A stretch of 64,000 nt of DNA, taken from assembly GCA_030762935.1 (NCBI GenBank), contig CM060890.1:153298129-153362128 (forward strand), written 5' to 3'. The notes below the pieces were generated by a model. It was not told the origin of the DNA. It searched no databases and was given only the letters and a program-made list of their open reading frames with translations. Shown piece after piece: positions 8,701-23,480 of this stretch (position 1 is the first letter of the stretch; each line of letters opens with the position of its first letter). The stretch comes from Hymenopus coronatus (taxonomy: Eukaryota; Arthropoda; Insecta; Mantodea; Hymenopodidae). The position numbers and the translations under genes were made by a program.

Positions 8701-11700
8701 AGAAACTAGCACGCTCTAGAGAAGGTAAGACGAGCTTCTTGAAGACTACACGGTGAGTGTTTACATTATAGCATGAAAACTAGCACACTCCAGAGAAGGT
8801 AAAGACGAGCTTCTTGAAGACTACACGGTGATTGTTTACATTATAGTATGAGAAACTAGCACACTCTAGGGAAGGTAAATACGGACTTCTTGAAGACTAC
8901 ACGGTGAGTGTTTATATTAAAGTATGAGAAACTCGCACACTCTAGAGAAGGTAAATACGGACTTCTTCAAGACTACACGGATTGTGTTTACATTATAGTA
9001 TGAGACACTAGCACGCTATAGAAAAGGTAAATACCGACTTCTTGAAGACTATATGGTGAGTGTTTATATTATAGTATGAGAAACTTGCAAGCTCTAGAGA
9101 AGGTAAAGACGTGCTTCCTGAAGACTACACGGTGAGTGTTTACATTATAGTATGAAAAACTAGCACGCTCTGTAGAAGGTTAAGACGTATTTCCTGAATA
9201 GTAAACGGTGAGTGTTTACAATATAGTATGAGAAACTAGCACACACTAGAGAAGATAAAGACGCGCTTCCTGAAGACTACACGGTGAGTGTTTACATTAT
9301 AGTATGAGAAACGTGCACGCTCTATAGAAGGTAAAGACGTGCTTCCTGAATAGTAAACGGTGAGTGTTTACATTATAGTATGAGAAACTAGCACGCTCTA
9401 GAGAAGGTAAAGACGCGTTTCCTGAAGACTACTCGGTGAGTGTTTACATTATAGTATGTGAAACTAGTGCACACTAGAGAAGGTAAAAACGAGCTTTTTG
9501 AAGACTACACAGTGATTGTTTACATTATAGTATGATAAACTAGCACGCTCTAGAGAAGGTAAGGACGAGCTTCTTGAAGACTTCACGGTGAGTGTTTACG
9601 TTATAATATGAGAAACTAGCACGCTATAGAGAAGGTAAGACGAGCTTCTTGAAGACTACACGGTGAGTGTTTACATTATAGCATGAAAACTAGCACACTC
9701 TAAAGAAGGTAAAGCCGAGCTTCTTGAAGACTACACGGTGATTGTTTACATTATAGTATGAGGAACTAGCACGCTTTAGAGACGGTAAAGACGAGCGTCT
9801 TGAAGACTACACGGTGGGTGTTTACATTTTAGTATGAGAAACTAGCACACTCTAGGGAAGGTAAATACGGACTTCTTGAAGACTACACGGTGAGTGTTTA
9901 CATTAAAGTATGAGAAACTAGCACACTCTAGAGAAGGTAAATACGGACTTCTTCAAGACTACACGGTGAGTGTTTTACATTATAGTATGAGACACTAGCA
10001 CGCTATAGAGAAGGTAAATACCGACTTCTTGAAGACTATACGGTGAGTGTTTATATTATAGTATGAGAAACTTGCACGCTCTAGAGAAGGTAAAGACGTG
10101 CTTCCTGAAGACTACACGGTGAGTGTTTACATTATAGTATGAAAAACTAGCACGCTCTGTAGAAGGTTAAGACGTATTTCCTGAATAGTAAACGGTGAGT
10201 GTTTACATTATAGTATGAGAAACTAGCACACACTAGAGAAGATAAAGACGCGCTTCCTGAAGACTACACGGTGAATGTTTACATTATAGTATGAGAAACG
10301 TGCACGCTCTATAGAAGGTAAAGACGTGCTTCCTGAATAGTAAACGGTGAGTGTTTACATTATAGTATGAGAAACTAGCACGCTCTAGAGAAGGTAAAGA
10401 CGCGCTTCCTGAAGACTACTCGGTGAGTGTTTACATTATAGTATGAGAAATTTGCACGCTCTAGAGAAGGTAAAGACGAGCTTCTTGAAGGCTCCACGGT
10501 GAGTATTTACATTATAGTATGAGAAACTAGCACGCTCTAGAGAAGGTAAAAACGAGCTTCTTGAAACAACACGGTGAGTGTTTACACTATAGTATGAGAA
10601 ACTAGCACCCTCTATAGAAGCTAAATACGGACTTCTATAAGACTACACGGTGAGTGTTTACATTATAGTATGAGAAACTTGCACTCCTTAGAGAAGGTAA
10701 AGACGAGCTTCTTGAAGACTTCAGGGTGAGTGTTTACATTATAAAATGAGAAACTAGCACGCTCTAGAGAAGGTAAAGACGTGCTTCCTGAAGATTACAC
10801 GGTGAGTGATTACATTATAGTATGAGAAACTAGCACGCTCTAGAGAAGGAAAAAACGAGCTTCGTGAAGACTTCACGGTGAGTGTTTACATTATAGTATG
10901 AGAAACTAGCACGCTCTAGACAAGGAAAGGGCGAGCTTCTTGAAGACTTCACGGTGAGTGTTTACATTATAGTATGAGAAACTAGCACGCTCTAGAGAAG
11001 GTAACGACGAGCATCTTGAAGACTTCATGGTGAGTGTTTACATTATTGTATGAGAAACTAGCACGCTCTAGAGAAGGAAAGGACGAGCTTCTTGAAGACT
11101 TCAGGGTGAGTGTTTACATTATAGTATGAGAAACTAATACGCTCTAGAGAAGCTAAAGACGAGCATCTTGAAACTACACGGTGAGTGTTTACATTATAGT
11201 ATGAGAAACTAGCACACTCTAGAGAAGGTAAAGACGAGCTTCTTTAAGACTACACGGTGAGTGCTTACTTTATAGTATGAGAAGCTAGCACGCTCTACAG
11301 AAGGTAAAGACGCGCTTCCTGAAGACTACTTAGTCAGTGTTTACATTATATTATGAGAAACTTGCACGCTATAGAGAAGGTAAAGACGACCTTCTTGAAG
11401 ACTTCACGGTGAGTGTTTACATTATAGTATGAGAAACTAGCACGCTCTAGAGAAGGTAAAGACGCGCTTCCTGAAGACTACACGGTGAGTGTTTACATTA
11501 TAGTATGAGAAACTAGCACGCTCTTGAGAAGGTAAAGACGAGCTTCTTGAAGACTACACGGTGAGTGTTCACATTATAGTATGAGAAACTACCACGCTCT
11601 AGAGAAGGTAAAGACGAGCTTCTTGAAGACTATACAGTGAGTGTTTACATTATAGTATGAGAAACTAGCACGCTCTAGAGAAGGTAAAGACGAGCTTCTT

Positions 11701-13300
11701 GAAGACTACACGGTGAGTGTTTACATTATAGTATGAGAAACTAGCACACACTAGAGAAGGTAAGGACGAGCTTCTTGAAGACTACACGGTGATTGGTTAC
11801 ATTATAGTATGAGAAACTAGCACGCTATAGAGACGGTAAAGACGAGCTTCTTGAAGACTACACGGTAGGTGTTTACATTATAGTATGAGAAACTAGCACG
11901 CTCTAGAGAAGGTAAAGACGCGCTTCCTGAAGACTACACGGTGAGTGTTTACATTATAGTATGAGAAACTAGCACGCTCTTGAGAAGGTAAAGACGAGCT
12001 TCTTGAAGACTACACGGTGAGGGTTCACATTATAGTATGAGAAACTACCACGCTCTAGAGAAGGTAAAGACGAGCTTCTTGAAGACTATACAGTGAGTGT
12101 TCACATTATAGTATGAGAAACTAGCACGCTCTAGAGAAGGTAAAGACGAGCTTCTTGAAGACTACACGGTGAGTGTTTACATTATAGTATGAGAAACTAG
12201 CACACACTAGAGAAGGTAAGGACGAGCTTCTTGAAGACTACACGGTGATTGGTTACATTATAGTATGAGAAACTAGCACGCTATAGAGACGGTAAAGACG
12301 AGCTTCTTGAAGACTACACGGTAGGTGTTTACATTATAGTATTAGAAACTAGCACGCTCTAAGGAAGCTAAGACGAGCTTCTTGAAGACTACAGGGTGAG
12401 TGTTTACATTATAGCATGAGAAACTAGCACATTCTAGAGAAGGTAAAGACGAGCTTCTTGAAGACGACACGGTGATTGTTTACATTATAGTATGAGAAAC
12501 TAGCACGCTTTAGAGACGGTAAAGACGAGCTTCTTGAAGACTACACGGTGAGTGTTTACATTATAGTACGAGAAACTAGCACGCCCTAGAGAAGGTAAAG
12601 ACGAGCTTCTTGAAACTACACGGTGAGTGCTTACATTATACTATGAGGAACTAGCACACTCTAGAGAAGGTAAAGACGATCTTCTTGAAGACTTCACGGT
12701 GAGTCTTTACATTATAGTATGAGAACCTAGCACGCTCTAGAGAAGGTAAAGACGCGCTTCCTGAAGAGTACACGGTGAGTGTTTACATTATAGTATGAGA
12801 AACTAGCACGCACTAGAGAAGGTAAATACGGACTTCTTGAAGACTACACGGTGAGTGTTTACATTATAGTATGAGAATCTAGCACACTCTAGAGAAGGTA
12901 AATACGGACTTCTTAAAGACTACACGGTGAGTGTTTACATTATAGTATGAGTAACTAGCACGCTCTAGAGAAGGAATTTACCGACTTCTTGAAGACTTTA
13001 CGGTGAGTGTTTACATTATAGTAGGAGAAACTTGCTCTCTCTAGAGAAAGTAAAGACGTCATTCCTGAAGACTATACAATGAGTATTTACAGTATAGTAT
13101 GAGAAACTAGCACGTTCTAGAGAAGGTAAAGACGTGCTTCCTGAAGATCACACGTCAGTGTTTACATTATAGTATGAGAAACTAGCACGCTCTATAGAAA
13201 GTAAAGACGTGCTTCCAGAAGAGTACACGCACAGTGTTAACATTATAGTACGAGAAACTAGCACGCTCTAGAGAAGGTAAAGACGTTCTTCCTGAATAGT
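5770..13300. repeat. Left zone of the satellite: short-range duplications
   Basis: This zone has many small block duplications and no long regular unit. Examples are a two-monomer step of 152 bp marked by AGGAAAGGAC (6521, 6673, 6825), a rare CACCCTCTATAGAAG variant at 6053, 6204, 6963 and 10606 (steps of 151, 759 and 3,643 bp), and a six-monomer step of 456 bp marked by CTCTTGAGAA (11521 and 11977). The first few monomers next to the unique flank carry extra changes, such as GTGTAAAC for GTGTTTAC near 5874. Confidence 0.88.
8470..10443. repeat. 987-bp tandem duplication (13 monomers)
   Basis: Two adjacent blocks, about 8470-9456 and 9457-10443, share the same order of rare variants. Examples are the TGTAGAAGGTTAAGACGTAT variant at 9171 and 10159 (988 bp) and a GTACACACTA/GTGCACACTA variant at 8481 and 9467 (986 bp). 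Scattered substitutions separate them, so this is older than the 6,833-bp duplication. Block boundaries are approximate. Confidence 0.8.
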
Positions 13301-13319
13301 AAACGGTGAGTGTTTACAT

Positions 13320-16300
13320 TATAGTATGAGAAACCAGCACGCTATAGAGAAGGTAAAGAAGTGCTTTCTGAAGAGTACACGGTCAGTGTTTACATTATAG
13401 TATGAGAAACTAGCAAGCTCTATAGAAGGTAAAGACGCGCTTCCTGAAGACTACACGGTGAGTGTTAACATTATAGTATGAGAAACTAGCACGCACTAGA
13501 GAAGTTAAACAGACGAGCTTCTTGAAGACTACGTGGTGAGTGTTTACATTATAGTATGAGAAACTAGCACGTTCTAGAGAAGGCAAATACGGACTTCTTC
13601 AAGACTACACGGTGAGTGTTTACATTAAAGTATGAGAAATTAGCACGCTCTAGAGAGGTTAAAAACGGACTTCTTGAAGACTACACGGTGAGTGTTTACA
13701 TTATAGTATGAGAAACTTGCACTCTCTAGAGAAGGTAAAGACGTGCTTCCTGAAGACTACAGGGTGTGTGTTTACATTATAGTATGAGAAACTAGCACGC
13801 TCTAGAGAAGCTAATGACGAGCTTCTTGAAGACTACACAATTAGTGTTTACATTATAGTATGAGAAACTAGCACGCTCTAGAGAAGGTAAAGACGACCTT
13901 CTTGATGACTACACGGTGAGTGTTAACATCATAGTATGAGAAAGTGTGAGAAACTTGCACACTCTATAGAAGGTAAATACGAGCTTCTACAAGACTTTAC
14001 GGTGATTGATTACATTATAGTATGAGAAACTAGCACGCTCTAGAGTAAGTAAGGACGAGCTTCTTGAAGACTTCACGGTGAGTGTTTACATTACAATATG
14101 AGAAACTAGCACGCTTTAGAGACGGTAAAAACGAGCTTCTTGAAGACTACACGGTGGGTGTTTACATTATAGTATGAGAAACTAGCACGCTCTAGAGGAT
14201 GTAAAGACGAGCTTCTTGGAAAATTCACGGTGAGTGTTTACATTATAGTATGAGAAACTAGCACGCTCTAGAGAAGATAAAAAAACAGGTCCTTGAAGAC
14301 CGCACGGTGAGTGTTTACATTATAGTATGAGAAACTGGCACACTCAAGAGAAGCTAAAAACGAGTTTCTTGAAGACTCCACGGTGAGTGTTTACATTATA
14401 GTATGAGGAACTAGCACTCTCTAGAGAAGGTAAAGACGCGCTTCCTGAAGACTACACGGTGAGTGTTTACATTATTGTATGAGAAACTAGCACGCTCTAG
14501 GGACGGTAAAGACGAGCTTCTTGAAGACTTCACGGTAAGTGTTTACATTATAGTATGAGAAACTAGCACGCTCTAGATAAGGTAAGGACGAGCTTCTTGA
14601 AGACTTCACGTTGAGTGTTTACATTATTGTATGAGAATGTAGCACGCTCTAGAGAAGGTAAAGACGAGCTTCTTGAAGACTACGCGGTGAGTGTTTACAT
14701 TACAGTATGAGAAACTTGCACGCTCTAGAGAAGGTAAAGACCTGCTTCCTGAAGAGTACAAGGTGAGTGTATACATTATAGTATGAGACTCTAGCACACC
14801 CTAGAGAAGGTAAAGACGCGCTTCCAGAAGACTACTCGGTGAGTGTTTACATTATAGTATGAGAAACTAGCACGTACTAGATAAGGTAAGAAGACGAGCT
14901 TCTTGAAGACTACGTGGTGAGTGTTTACATTATAGTATGAGAAGCTACCACACTCTAGAGAAGGTAAAGACGTGCTTCCTGAAGATTACACGGTCAGTAT
15001 TTACATTATAGTATCAGAAACTACCACGCTCTATAGAAGTTAAAGGCGTGCTTCCTGAGGAGTACACGGTCAGTGTTTACATTATAATATGAGAAGGTAA
15101 AGATGTGCTGCCTGAAGATTACACGGTCAGTGTTTACATTATAGTATGAGAAACTAGCACGCTCTAGAGAAGGTTAAGACGTGCTTCCTGTAGTGTACAC
15201 GGTGAGTGTTTACATTAGAGTATGTGAAACTTGCACACTCTAGAGAAGGTAAAGACGAGCTTCTTGAAGACTTCACGGTGAGTGTTTACCTTATAGTATG
15301 AAAAACTAGCACACTCTAGAGAGGGTAAAGACGCGCTTCCTGAAGACTACACGGTGAGTGTTTACATCATAGTATGAGAAACTAGCACGCTCTAGGGAAG
15401 GTAAATACGGACTTCTTCAAGACTACACGGTGAGTGTTTACATTAAAGTATGAGAAATTAGCAAGCTCTAGAGAGGCTAAATACGGACTTCTTGAAGTCT
15501 ACACGGAGAGTGTTTACATTATAGTATGAGAAACTTGCACGCTCTTGAGAAGGTAAAGACGTGCTTCCTGAAGGCTACACGATGAGTGTTATCATTATAG
15601 TATGAGAAACTAGCACGCTCTAGAGAAGGTAAAGACATGCTTCCTGAGAAATACACGGTCAGTATTTACATTATAGTATGAGAAACTAGCACGCTCTGTA
15701 GAAGGTAAAGACGTGCATTCTGAAGAGTACACGGTCAGTGTTTACATTATAGTATGCGAAACTAGCACCCTCTAGAGAAGGTTAAGACGTGCTTCCTGAA
15801 GAGTACACGGTGAGTATTTACATTATAGTATGAGAAACTTGCACGCTCTAGAGAAGGTAAAGACGTGCTTCCTGAAGACTACACGATGAGTGTTTACATT
15901 ATAATATGAGAAACTAGCACGCTCTAGGGAAGGTAAAGACGTACTTCCTGAGGAGTACACGGTCAGTGTTTACATTATAGTATGAGAAACTAGCACGCTC
16001 TAGAGAAGGTAAAGACGTCCTTCCTAAAGATTACTCGTCAGTGTTTACATTATAGTATCAGAAACTAGCACGCTCTAGAGAAGTTTAAGACGAGCTTCCT
16101 GAAGAGTACACGGTGAGTGTTTACATTATAGTATGAGAACCTTGCACTCTCTACAGAAGGTAAAGACGTGCTTCCTGAAAACTACACGATGATTGTTTAC
16201 ATTATAGTATGAGAAACTAGCACACTGTATAGAAGGTAAAGACGTACTTCCTGAAGATTACACGGTCAGCATTTACATTATAGTATGAGAAACTAGCACG

Positions 16301-19190
16301 CTCTATAGAAGGTAAAGACGTGCTTCCAGAAGAGTACACGGTCAGTGTAAAAATTATAGTATGAGAAACTACCACGCTCTAGAGAAGGTAAAGACATTCT
16401 TCCTGAATAGTAAACGGTGAGTGTTTACATTATAGTATGAGAAACTAGCACACCCCTGAGAAGGTAAAGACGCGCTTCCTGAAGACTACACGGTGAGTAT
16501 TTACATTATAGTATGAGAAACTTGCACGCTCTAGAGAAGGTAATGACGAGCTTCTTGAAGACAACACCGTGAGTGTTTTACATTATAGTCTGAGAAACTA
16601 GCACGCTCTAGAGAAGGTAAAGACGAGCTTCTTGATGACTACACGGTGAGTGTTTACATTATAGTATGATAAACTAGCACGCTTTAGAGACGGTAAAAAC
16701 GAGCTTCTTGAAGACTATACGGTGGTTGTTTACATTATAGTATTAGAAATTAGCACGCTCTAGAGAATGTAAAGACGAGCTTCTTGAAAAATTCACGGTG
16801 AGTGTTTACATTATAGTATGAGAAACTAGCACACTCAAGAGAAGGTAAAAACGAGCTTTTTGAAGACTACACGCTGAGTGTTTACATTATAGTATGCGAA
16901 ACTAGCACACTCTAGAGAAGGTAAATACGGACTTTTTGAAGACTACACGGTGAACGTTTACATTATAGATTCAGAAAGTAGCGCCCTCTAGAGAAGCTAA
17001 ATACGGACTTCTTGAAGACTATACGGTGAGTGTTTACATTATAGTATGAGATACTAGCACGCTCTAGAGATGGTAAATACCGACTTCTTTTAGACTACAC
17101 GGTGAGTATTTCCATTATAGTATGAGAAACTTGCACGCTCTAGAGAAGGTAAAGACGTGCTTCCTGAAGACTACACGATGAGTGTTTACATTATAGTATG
17201 AGAAACTTGCACGCTCTAGAGAAGGTAAAGACGTGCTTCCTGAAGACTACACGATGAGTGTTATCATTATAGTATGAGAAACTAGCACGCTCTAGAGAAG
17301 GTAAAGACATGCTTCCTGAGGAATACACCGTCAGTATTTACATTATAGTATGAGAAACCAGCACGCTCTATGGAAGGTAAAGACGCGCATTCTGAAGAGT
17401 ACACGGTCAGTGTTTACATTATAGTATGCGAAACTAGCACCCTCTAGAGAAGGTTAAGACGTGCTTCCTGAAGAGTACACGGTGAGTGTTTACATTATAG
17501 TATGAGAAACTTGCACGCTCTAGTGAAGGTAAAGAGTGCTTCCTGAAGACTACACGATGCGTGTTTACATTATAATATGAGAAACTAGCACGCTCTAGGG
17601 AAGGTAAAGACGTGCTTCCTGAAAAGTACACGGTCAGTGTTTACATTATAGTATGAGAAACCAGCACGCTATAGAGAAGGTAAAGAAGTGCTTTCTGAAG
17701 AGTACACGGTCAGTGTTTACATTATAGTATGAGAAACTAGCACGCTCTATTGAAGGTAAAGACGCGCTTCCTGAAGACTACACGGTGAGTGTTAACATTA
17801 TAGTATGAGAAACTAGCACGCACTAGAGAAGTTAAACAGACGAGCTTCTTGAAGACTACGTGGTGAGTGTTTACATTATAGTATGAGAAACTAGCACGCT
17901 CTAGAGAAGGCGAATACGGACTTCTTCAAGACTACACGGTGAGTGTTTACATTAAAGTATGAGAAATTAGCACGCTCTAGAGAGGTTAAAAACGGACTTC
18001 TTGAAGACTACACGGTGAGTGTTTACATTATAGTATGAGAAACTTGCACTCTCTAGAGAAGGTAAAGACGTGCTTCCTGAAGACTACAGGGTGTGTGTTT
18101 ACATTATAGTATGAGAAACTAGCACGCTCTAGAGAAGCTAATGACGAGCTTCTTGAAGACTACACAATTAGTGTTTACATTATAGTATGAGAAACTAGCA
18201 CGCTCTAGAGAAGGTAAAGACGACCTTCTTGATGACTACACGGTGAGTGTTAACATCATAGTATGAGAAAGTGTGAGAAACTTGCACACTCTATAGAAGG
18301 TAAATACTAGCTTCTAGAAGACTTTACGGTGATTGATTACATTATAGTATGAGAAACTAGCACGCTCTAGAGTAAGTAAGGACGAGCTTCTTGAAGACTT
18401 CACGGTGAGTGTTTACATTATAATATGAGAAACTAGCACGCTTTAGAGACGGTAAAAACGAGCTTCTTGAAGACTACACGGTGGGTGTTTACATTATAGT
18501 ATGAGAAACTAGCCCGCTCTAGAGGATGTAAAGACGAGCTTCTTGGAAAATTCACGGTGAGTGTTTACATTATAGTATGAGAAACTAGCACGCTCTAGAG
18601 AAGATAAAAAAACAGGTCCTTGAAGACCGCACGGTGAGTGTTTACATTATAGTATGAGAAACTGGCACACTCAAGAGAAGCTAAAGACGAGTTTCTTGAA
18701 GACTCCACGGTGAGTGTTTACATTATAGTATGAGGAACTAGCACTCTCTAGAGAAGGTAAAGACGCGCTTCCTGAAGACTACACGGTGAGTGTTTACATT
18801 ATTGTATGAGAAACTAGCACGCACTAGGGACGGTAAAGACGAGCTTCTTGAAGACTTCACGGTAAGTGTTTACATTATAGTAAGAGAAACTAGCACGCTC
18901 TAGACAAGGTAAGGACGAGCTTCTTGAAGACTTCACGTTGAGTGTTTACATTATTGTATGAGAATGTAGCACGCTCTAGAGAAGGTAAAGACGAGCTTCT
19001 TGAAGACTACGCGTTGAGTGTTTACATTACAGTATGAGAAACTTGCACGCTCTAGAGAAGGTAAAGACCTGCTTCCTGAAGAGTACAAGGTGAGTGTATA
19101 CATTATAGTATGAGACTCTAGCACACCCTAGAGAAGGTAAAGACGCGCTTCCAGAAGACTACTCGGTGAGTGTTTACATTATAGTATGAG
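13320..19190. repeat. 1.54-kb module repeated at 4,327-bp spacing
   Basis: Positions about 13320-14863 reappear at about 17650-19190 with a constant offset of 4,327 bp. Anchors are GCTATAGAGAAGGTAAAGAA (13341 and 17668) and AAAGTGTGAG (13941 and 18268). The two copies separate abruptly at about 14864/19191, where the first continues with CACGTACTAG and the second with TTCACGCTCT. The longer version of the module recurs at about 30.96-33.5 kb. Confidence 0.88.
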
Positions 19191-19599
19191 AAACTTCACG
19201 CTCTAGAGAAGGTAAAGACGAGCTTCTTGAAGACTTCACGGTGAGTGTTTACATTATAGTATGAGAATATGCACACTCTAGAGAAGGTAAAGACGCGCTT
19301 CCTGATGACTACATGGTGAGTGTTTACATTATAGTATGAGAAACTAGCACGCTCTGGAGAAGCTAATGACGAGCTTCTTGAAGACTACACTATGAGTGTT
19401 TACATTATAGTATGAGAAACTAGCACGCTCTAGAGAAAGTTAAGACGAGCGTCTTGGAGACTTTACGGTGATTGTTTACATTATAGTATTAGAAACTAGC
19501 ACGCTCTTCAGAAGGTAAGGACGATTTCTTGAAAGCTTCACGGTGAGTGTTTACATTATAGTAAGAGAAACTAGCACGCCTTAGAGACGGTAAAAATGA

Positions 19600-22500
19600 G
19601 TTCTTGAAGACTACACTGTGGGTGTTTTAATTATAGTATGAAAAACTAGCACGCTCTAGAGAAGTTAAAGTCGAGCTTCTTGAAAAATTCACGGTGAGTG
19701 TTTACATTATTTGAAGAGAAACTAGCACGCTCTAGAGAAGGTAAAAACCAGCTCATTGAAGACTGCACGGTGAGTGTTTACATTATAGTATGAGAAATTA
19801 GCACACTCAAGAGAAGGTAAGGACGAGCTTCTTGAAGACTACACGGTGAGTGTTTACATTATAGTATGAGAAACTAGCACACACTAGAGAAGGTAAATAC
19901 GGACTTCTTGAAGACTACACGGTGAATGTTTACATTAAAGAATGAGATACTAGCACGCTCTAGAGAAGGCAAATACGCGCTTCCTGAAGACTACACGGTG
20001 AGTGTTTACATTATAGTATGTGAAACTAGCACGCTCTAGACAAGGTAAAGTCGTGCTTCCTGAAGGTTACACGGTGAGCGTTTACATTATAGTATGAGAA
20101 ACTAGCACGCTCTAGAAAAGGTAAGGACGAGCTTCTTGAAGACTTCACGGTGAGTGTTTACATTATGGTATGTGAATGTAGCACGCTCCAGGGAAGGTAA
20201 AGATGTGCTTCCTGAAGAGTACACGGTGAGTGTTTACATTATAGTATGAGAAACTAGCACACTCTAGAGAAGATAGAGACGTGCTTCCTGAAGATTACTC
20301 GTCAGTGTTTACATTATAGTATGAGAAATTAGCACGCTCTAGAGAAGGTTAAGACGAGCTTCCTGAAGACTACACGGTATGTGTTTACAAAATAGTATGA
20401 GAAACTGGCACACACTAGAGAAGGTAAATACGGACTTCTTGAAGACTACACGATGAATGTTTACATTAAAGAATGAGATACAAGCACGCTCTAGAGAAGG
20501 CAAATACGCGCTTCCTGAAGACTACACGGTGAGTGTTTTTATTATAGTATGAGAAACTTGCACTCTCCAGAGAAGCTAAAGACGTGCTTTCTGAAGAGTA
20601 AATGATGAGTGTTTACAGTATAGTATGAGAAACTAGCTCGCTCTAGAGAAGGTAAAGACATGCTTCCTGAAGATTACACAGTCAGTATTTACATTATAGT
20701 ATGAGAAACTACCACGCTCTATAGAAGGTAAAGACGTACTTCCTGAGGAGTACACGGTCAGTGTTTACATTATAGTATGAGAAACTAGCACGCTCTAGAG
20801 AAGGTAAAGACGTGCTTCCTGAAGATTACTCGTCAGTGTTTACATTATAGTATGAGAAACTAGCACGCTCTAGAGAAGGTTAAGACGAGCTTCCTGAAGA
20901 GTACACGGTGAGTGTTTACATTATAGTATGAGAACCTTGCACTCTCTACAGAAGGTAAAGACGTGCTTCCTGAAGACTACACGATGATTGTTTACATTAT
21001 AGTATGAGAAACTAGCACACTGTATAGAAGGTAAAGACGTACTTCCTGAAGATTACACGGTCAGCATTTACATTATAGTATGAGAAACTAGCACGCTCTA
21101 TAGAAGGTAAAGACGTGCTTCCAGAAGAGTACACGGTCAGTGTAAAAATTATAGTATGAGAAACTACCACGCTCTACAGAAGGTAAAGACATTCTTCCTG
21201 AATAGTAAACGGTGAGTGTTTACATTATAGTATGAGAAACTAGCACAACCCTGAGAAGGTAAAGACGCGCTTCCTGAAGACTACACGGTGAGTATTTACA
21301 TTATAGTATGAGAAACTTGCACGCTCTAGAGAAGGTAATGACAAGCTTCTTGAAGACAACACCGTGAGTGTTTTACATTATAGTCTGAGAAACTAGCACG
21401 CTCTAGAGAAGGTAAAGACGAGCTTCTTGATGACTACACGGTGAGTGTTTACATTATAGTATGATAAACTAGCACGCTTTAGAGACGGTAAAAACGAGCT
21501 TCTTGAAGACTATACGGTGGTTGTTTACATTATAGTATTAGAAATTAGCACGCTCTAGAGAATGTAAAGACGAGCTTCTTGAAAAATTCACGGTGAGTGT
21601 TTACATTATTTGAAGAGAAACTAGCACGCTCTAGAGAAGGTAAAAACCAGCTCATTGAAGACTGCACGGTGAGTGTTTACATTATAGTATGAGAAATTAG
21701 CACACTCAAGAGAAGGTAAGGACGAGCTTCTTGAAGACTACACGGTGAGTGTTTACATTATAGTATGAGAAACTAGCACACACTAGAGAAGGTAAATACG
21801 GACTTCTTGAAGACTACACGGTGAATGTTTACATTAAAGAATGAGATACTAGCACGCTCTAGAGAAGGCAAATACGCGCTTCCTGAAGACTACACGGTGA
21901 GTGTTTACATTATAGTATGAGAAACTAGCACGCTCTAGACAAGGTAAAGTCGTGCTTCCTGAAGGTTACACGGTGAGCGTTTACATTATAGTATGAGAAA
22001 CTAGCACGCTCTAGAAAAGGTAAGGACGAGCTTCTTGAAGACTTCACGGTGAGTGTTTACATTATGGTATGTGAATGTAGCACGCTCCAGGGAAGGTAAA
22101 GATGTGCTTCCTGAAGAGTACACGGTGAGTGTTTACATTATAGTATGAGAAACTAGCACACTCTAGAGAAGATAGAGACGTGCTTCCTGAAGATTACTCG
22201 TCAGTGTTTACATTATAGTATGAGAAATTAGCACGCTCTAGAGAAGGTTAAGACGAGCTTCCTGAAGACTACACGGTGAGTGTTTACAAAATAGTATGAG
22301 AAACTGGCACACACTAGAGAAGGTAAATACGGACTTCTTGAAGACTACACGATGAATGTTTACATTAAAGAATGAGATACAAGCACGCTCTAGAGAAGGC
22401 AAATACGCGCTTCCTGAAGACTACACGGTGAGTGTTTTTATTATAGTATGAGAAACTTGCACTCTCCAGAGAAGCTAAAGACGTGCTTTCTGAAGAGTAA

Positions 22501-23480
22501 ATGATGAGTGTTTACAGTATAGTATGAGAAACTAGCTCGCTCTAGAGAAGGTAAAGACATGCTTCCTGAAGATTACACAGTCAGTATTTACATTATAGTA
22601 TGAGAAACTACCACGCTCTATAGAAGGTAAAGACGTACTTCCTGAGGAGTACACGGTCAGTGTTTACATTATAGTATGAGAAACTAGCACGCTCTAGAGA
22701 AGGTAAAGACGTGCTTCCTGAAGATTACTCGTCAGTGTTTACATTATAGTATGAGAAACTAGCACGCTCTAGAGAAGGTTAAGACGAGCTTCCTGAAGAG
22801 TACACGGTGAGTGTTTACATTATAGTATGAGAACCTTGCACTCCCTACAGAAGGTAAAGACGTGCTTCCTGAAGACTACACGATGATTGTTTACATTATA
22901 GTATGAGAAACTAGCACACTGTATAGAAGGTAAAGACGTACTTCCTGAAGATTACACGGTCAGCATTTACATTATAGTATGAGAAACTAGCACGCTCTAT
23001 AGAAGGTAAAGACGTGCTTCCAGAAGAGTACACGGTCAGTGTAAAAATTATAGTATGAGAAACTACCACGCTCTAGAGAAGGTAAAGACATTCTTCCTGA
23101 ATAGTAAACGGTGAGTGTTTACATTATAGTATGAGAAACTAGCACACCCCTGAGAAGGTAAAGACGCGCTTCCTGAAGACTACACGGTGAGTATTTACAT
23201 TATAGTATGAGAAACTTGCACGCTCTAGAGAAGGTAATGACGAGCTTCTTGAAGACAACACCGTGAGTGTTTTACATTATAGTCTGAGAAACTAGCACGC
23301 TCTAGAGAAGGTAAAGACGAGCTTCTTGATGACTACACGGTGAGTGTTTACATTATAGTATGATAAACTAGCACGCTTTAGAGACGGTAAAAACGAGCTT
23401 CTTGAAGACTATACGGTGGTTGTTTACATTATAGTATTAGAAATTAGCACGCTCTAGAGAATGTAAAGACGAGCTTTTTG
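19600..23480. repeat. 1,899-bp higher-order repeat, first run
   Basis: A unit of about 25 monomers repeats with a step of exactly 1,899 bp. Anchors are TTGAAGAGAA at 19711 and 21610, CGATGAATGT at 20451 and 22350, and CACACTGTAT at 21016 and 22915. The run holds about two units and then switches to the 2.5-kb block near 23.5 kb. Copies differ by only a few substitutions. Confidence 0.92.
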
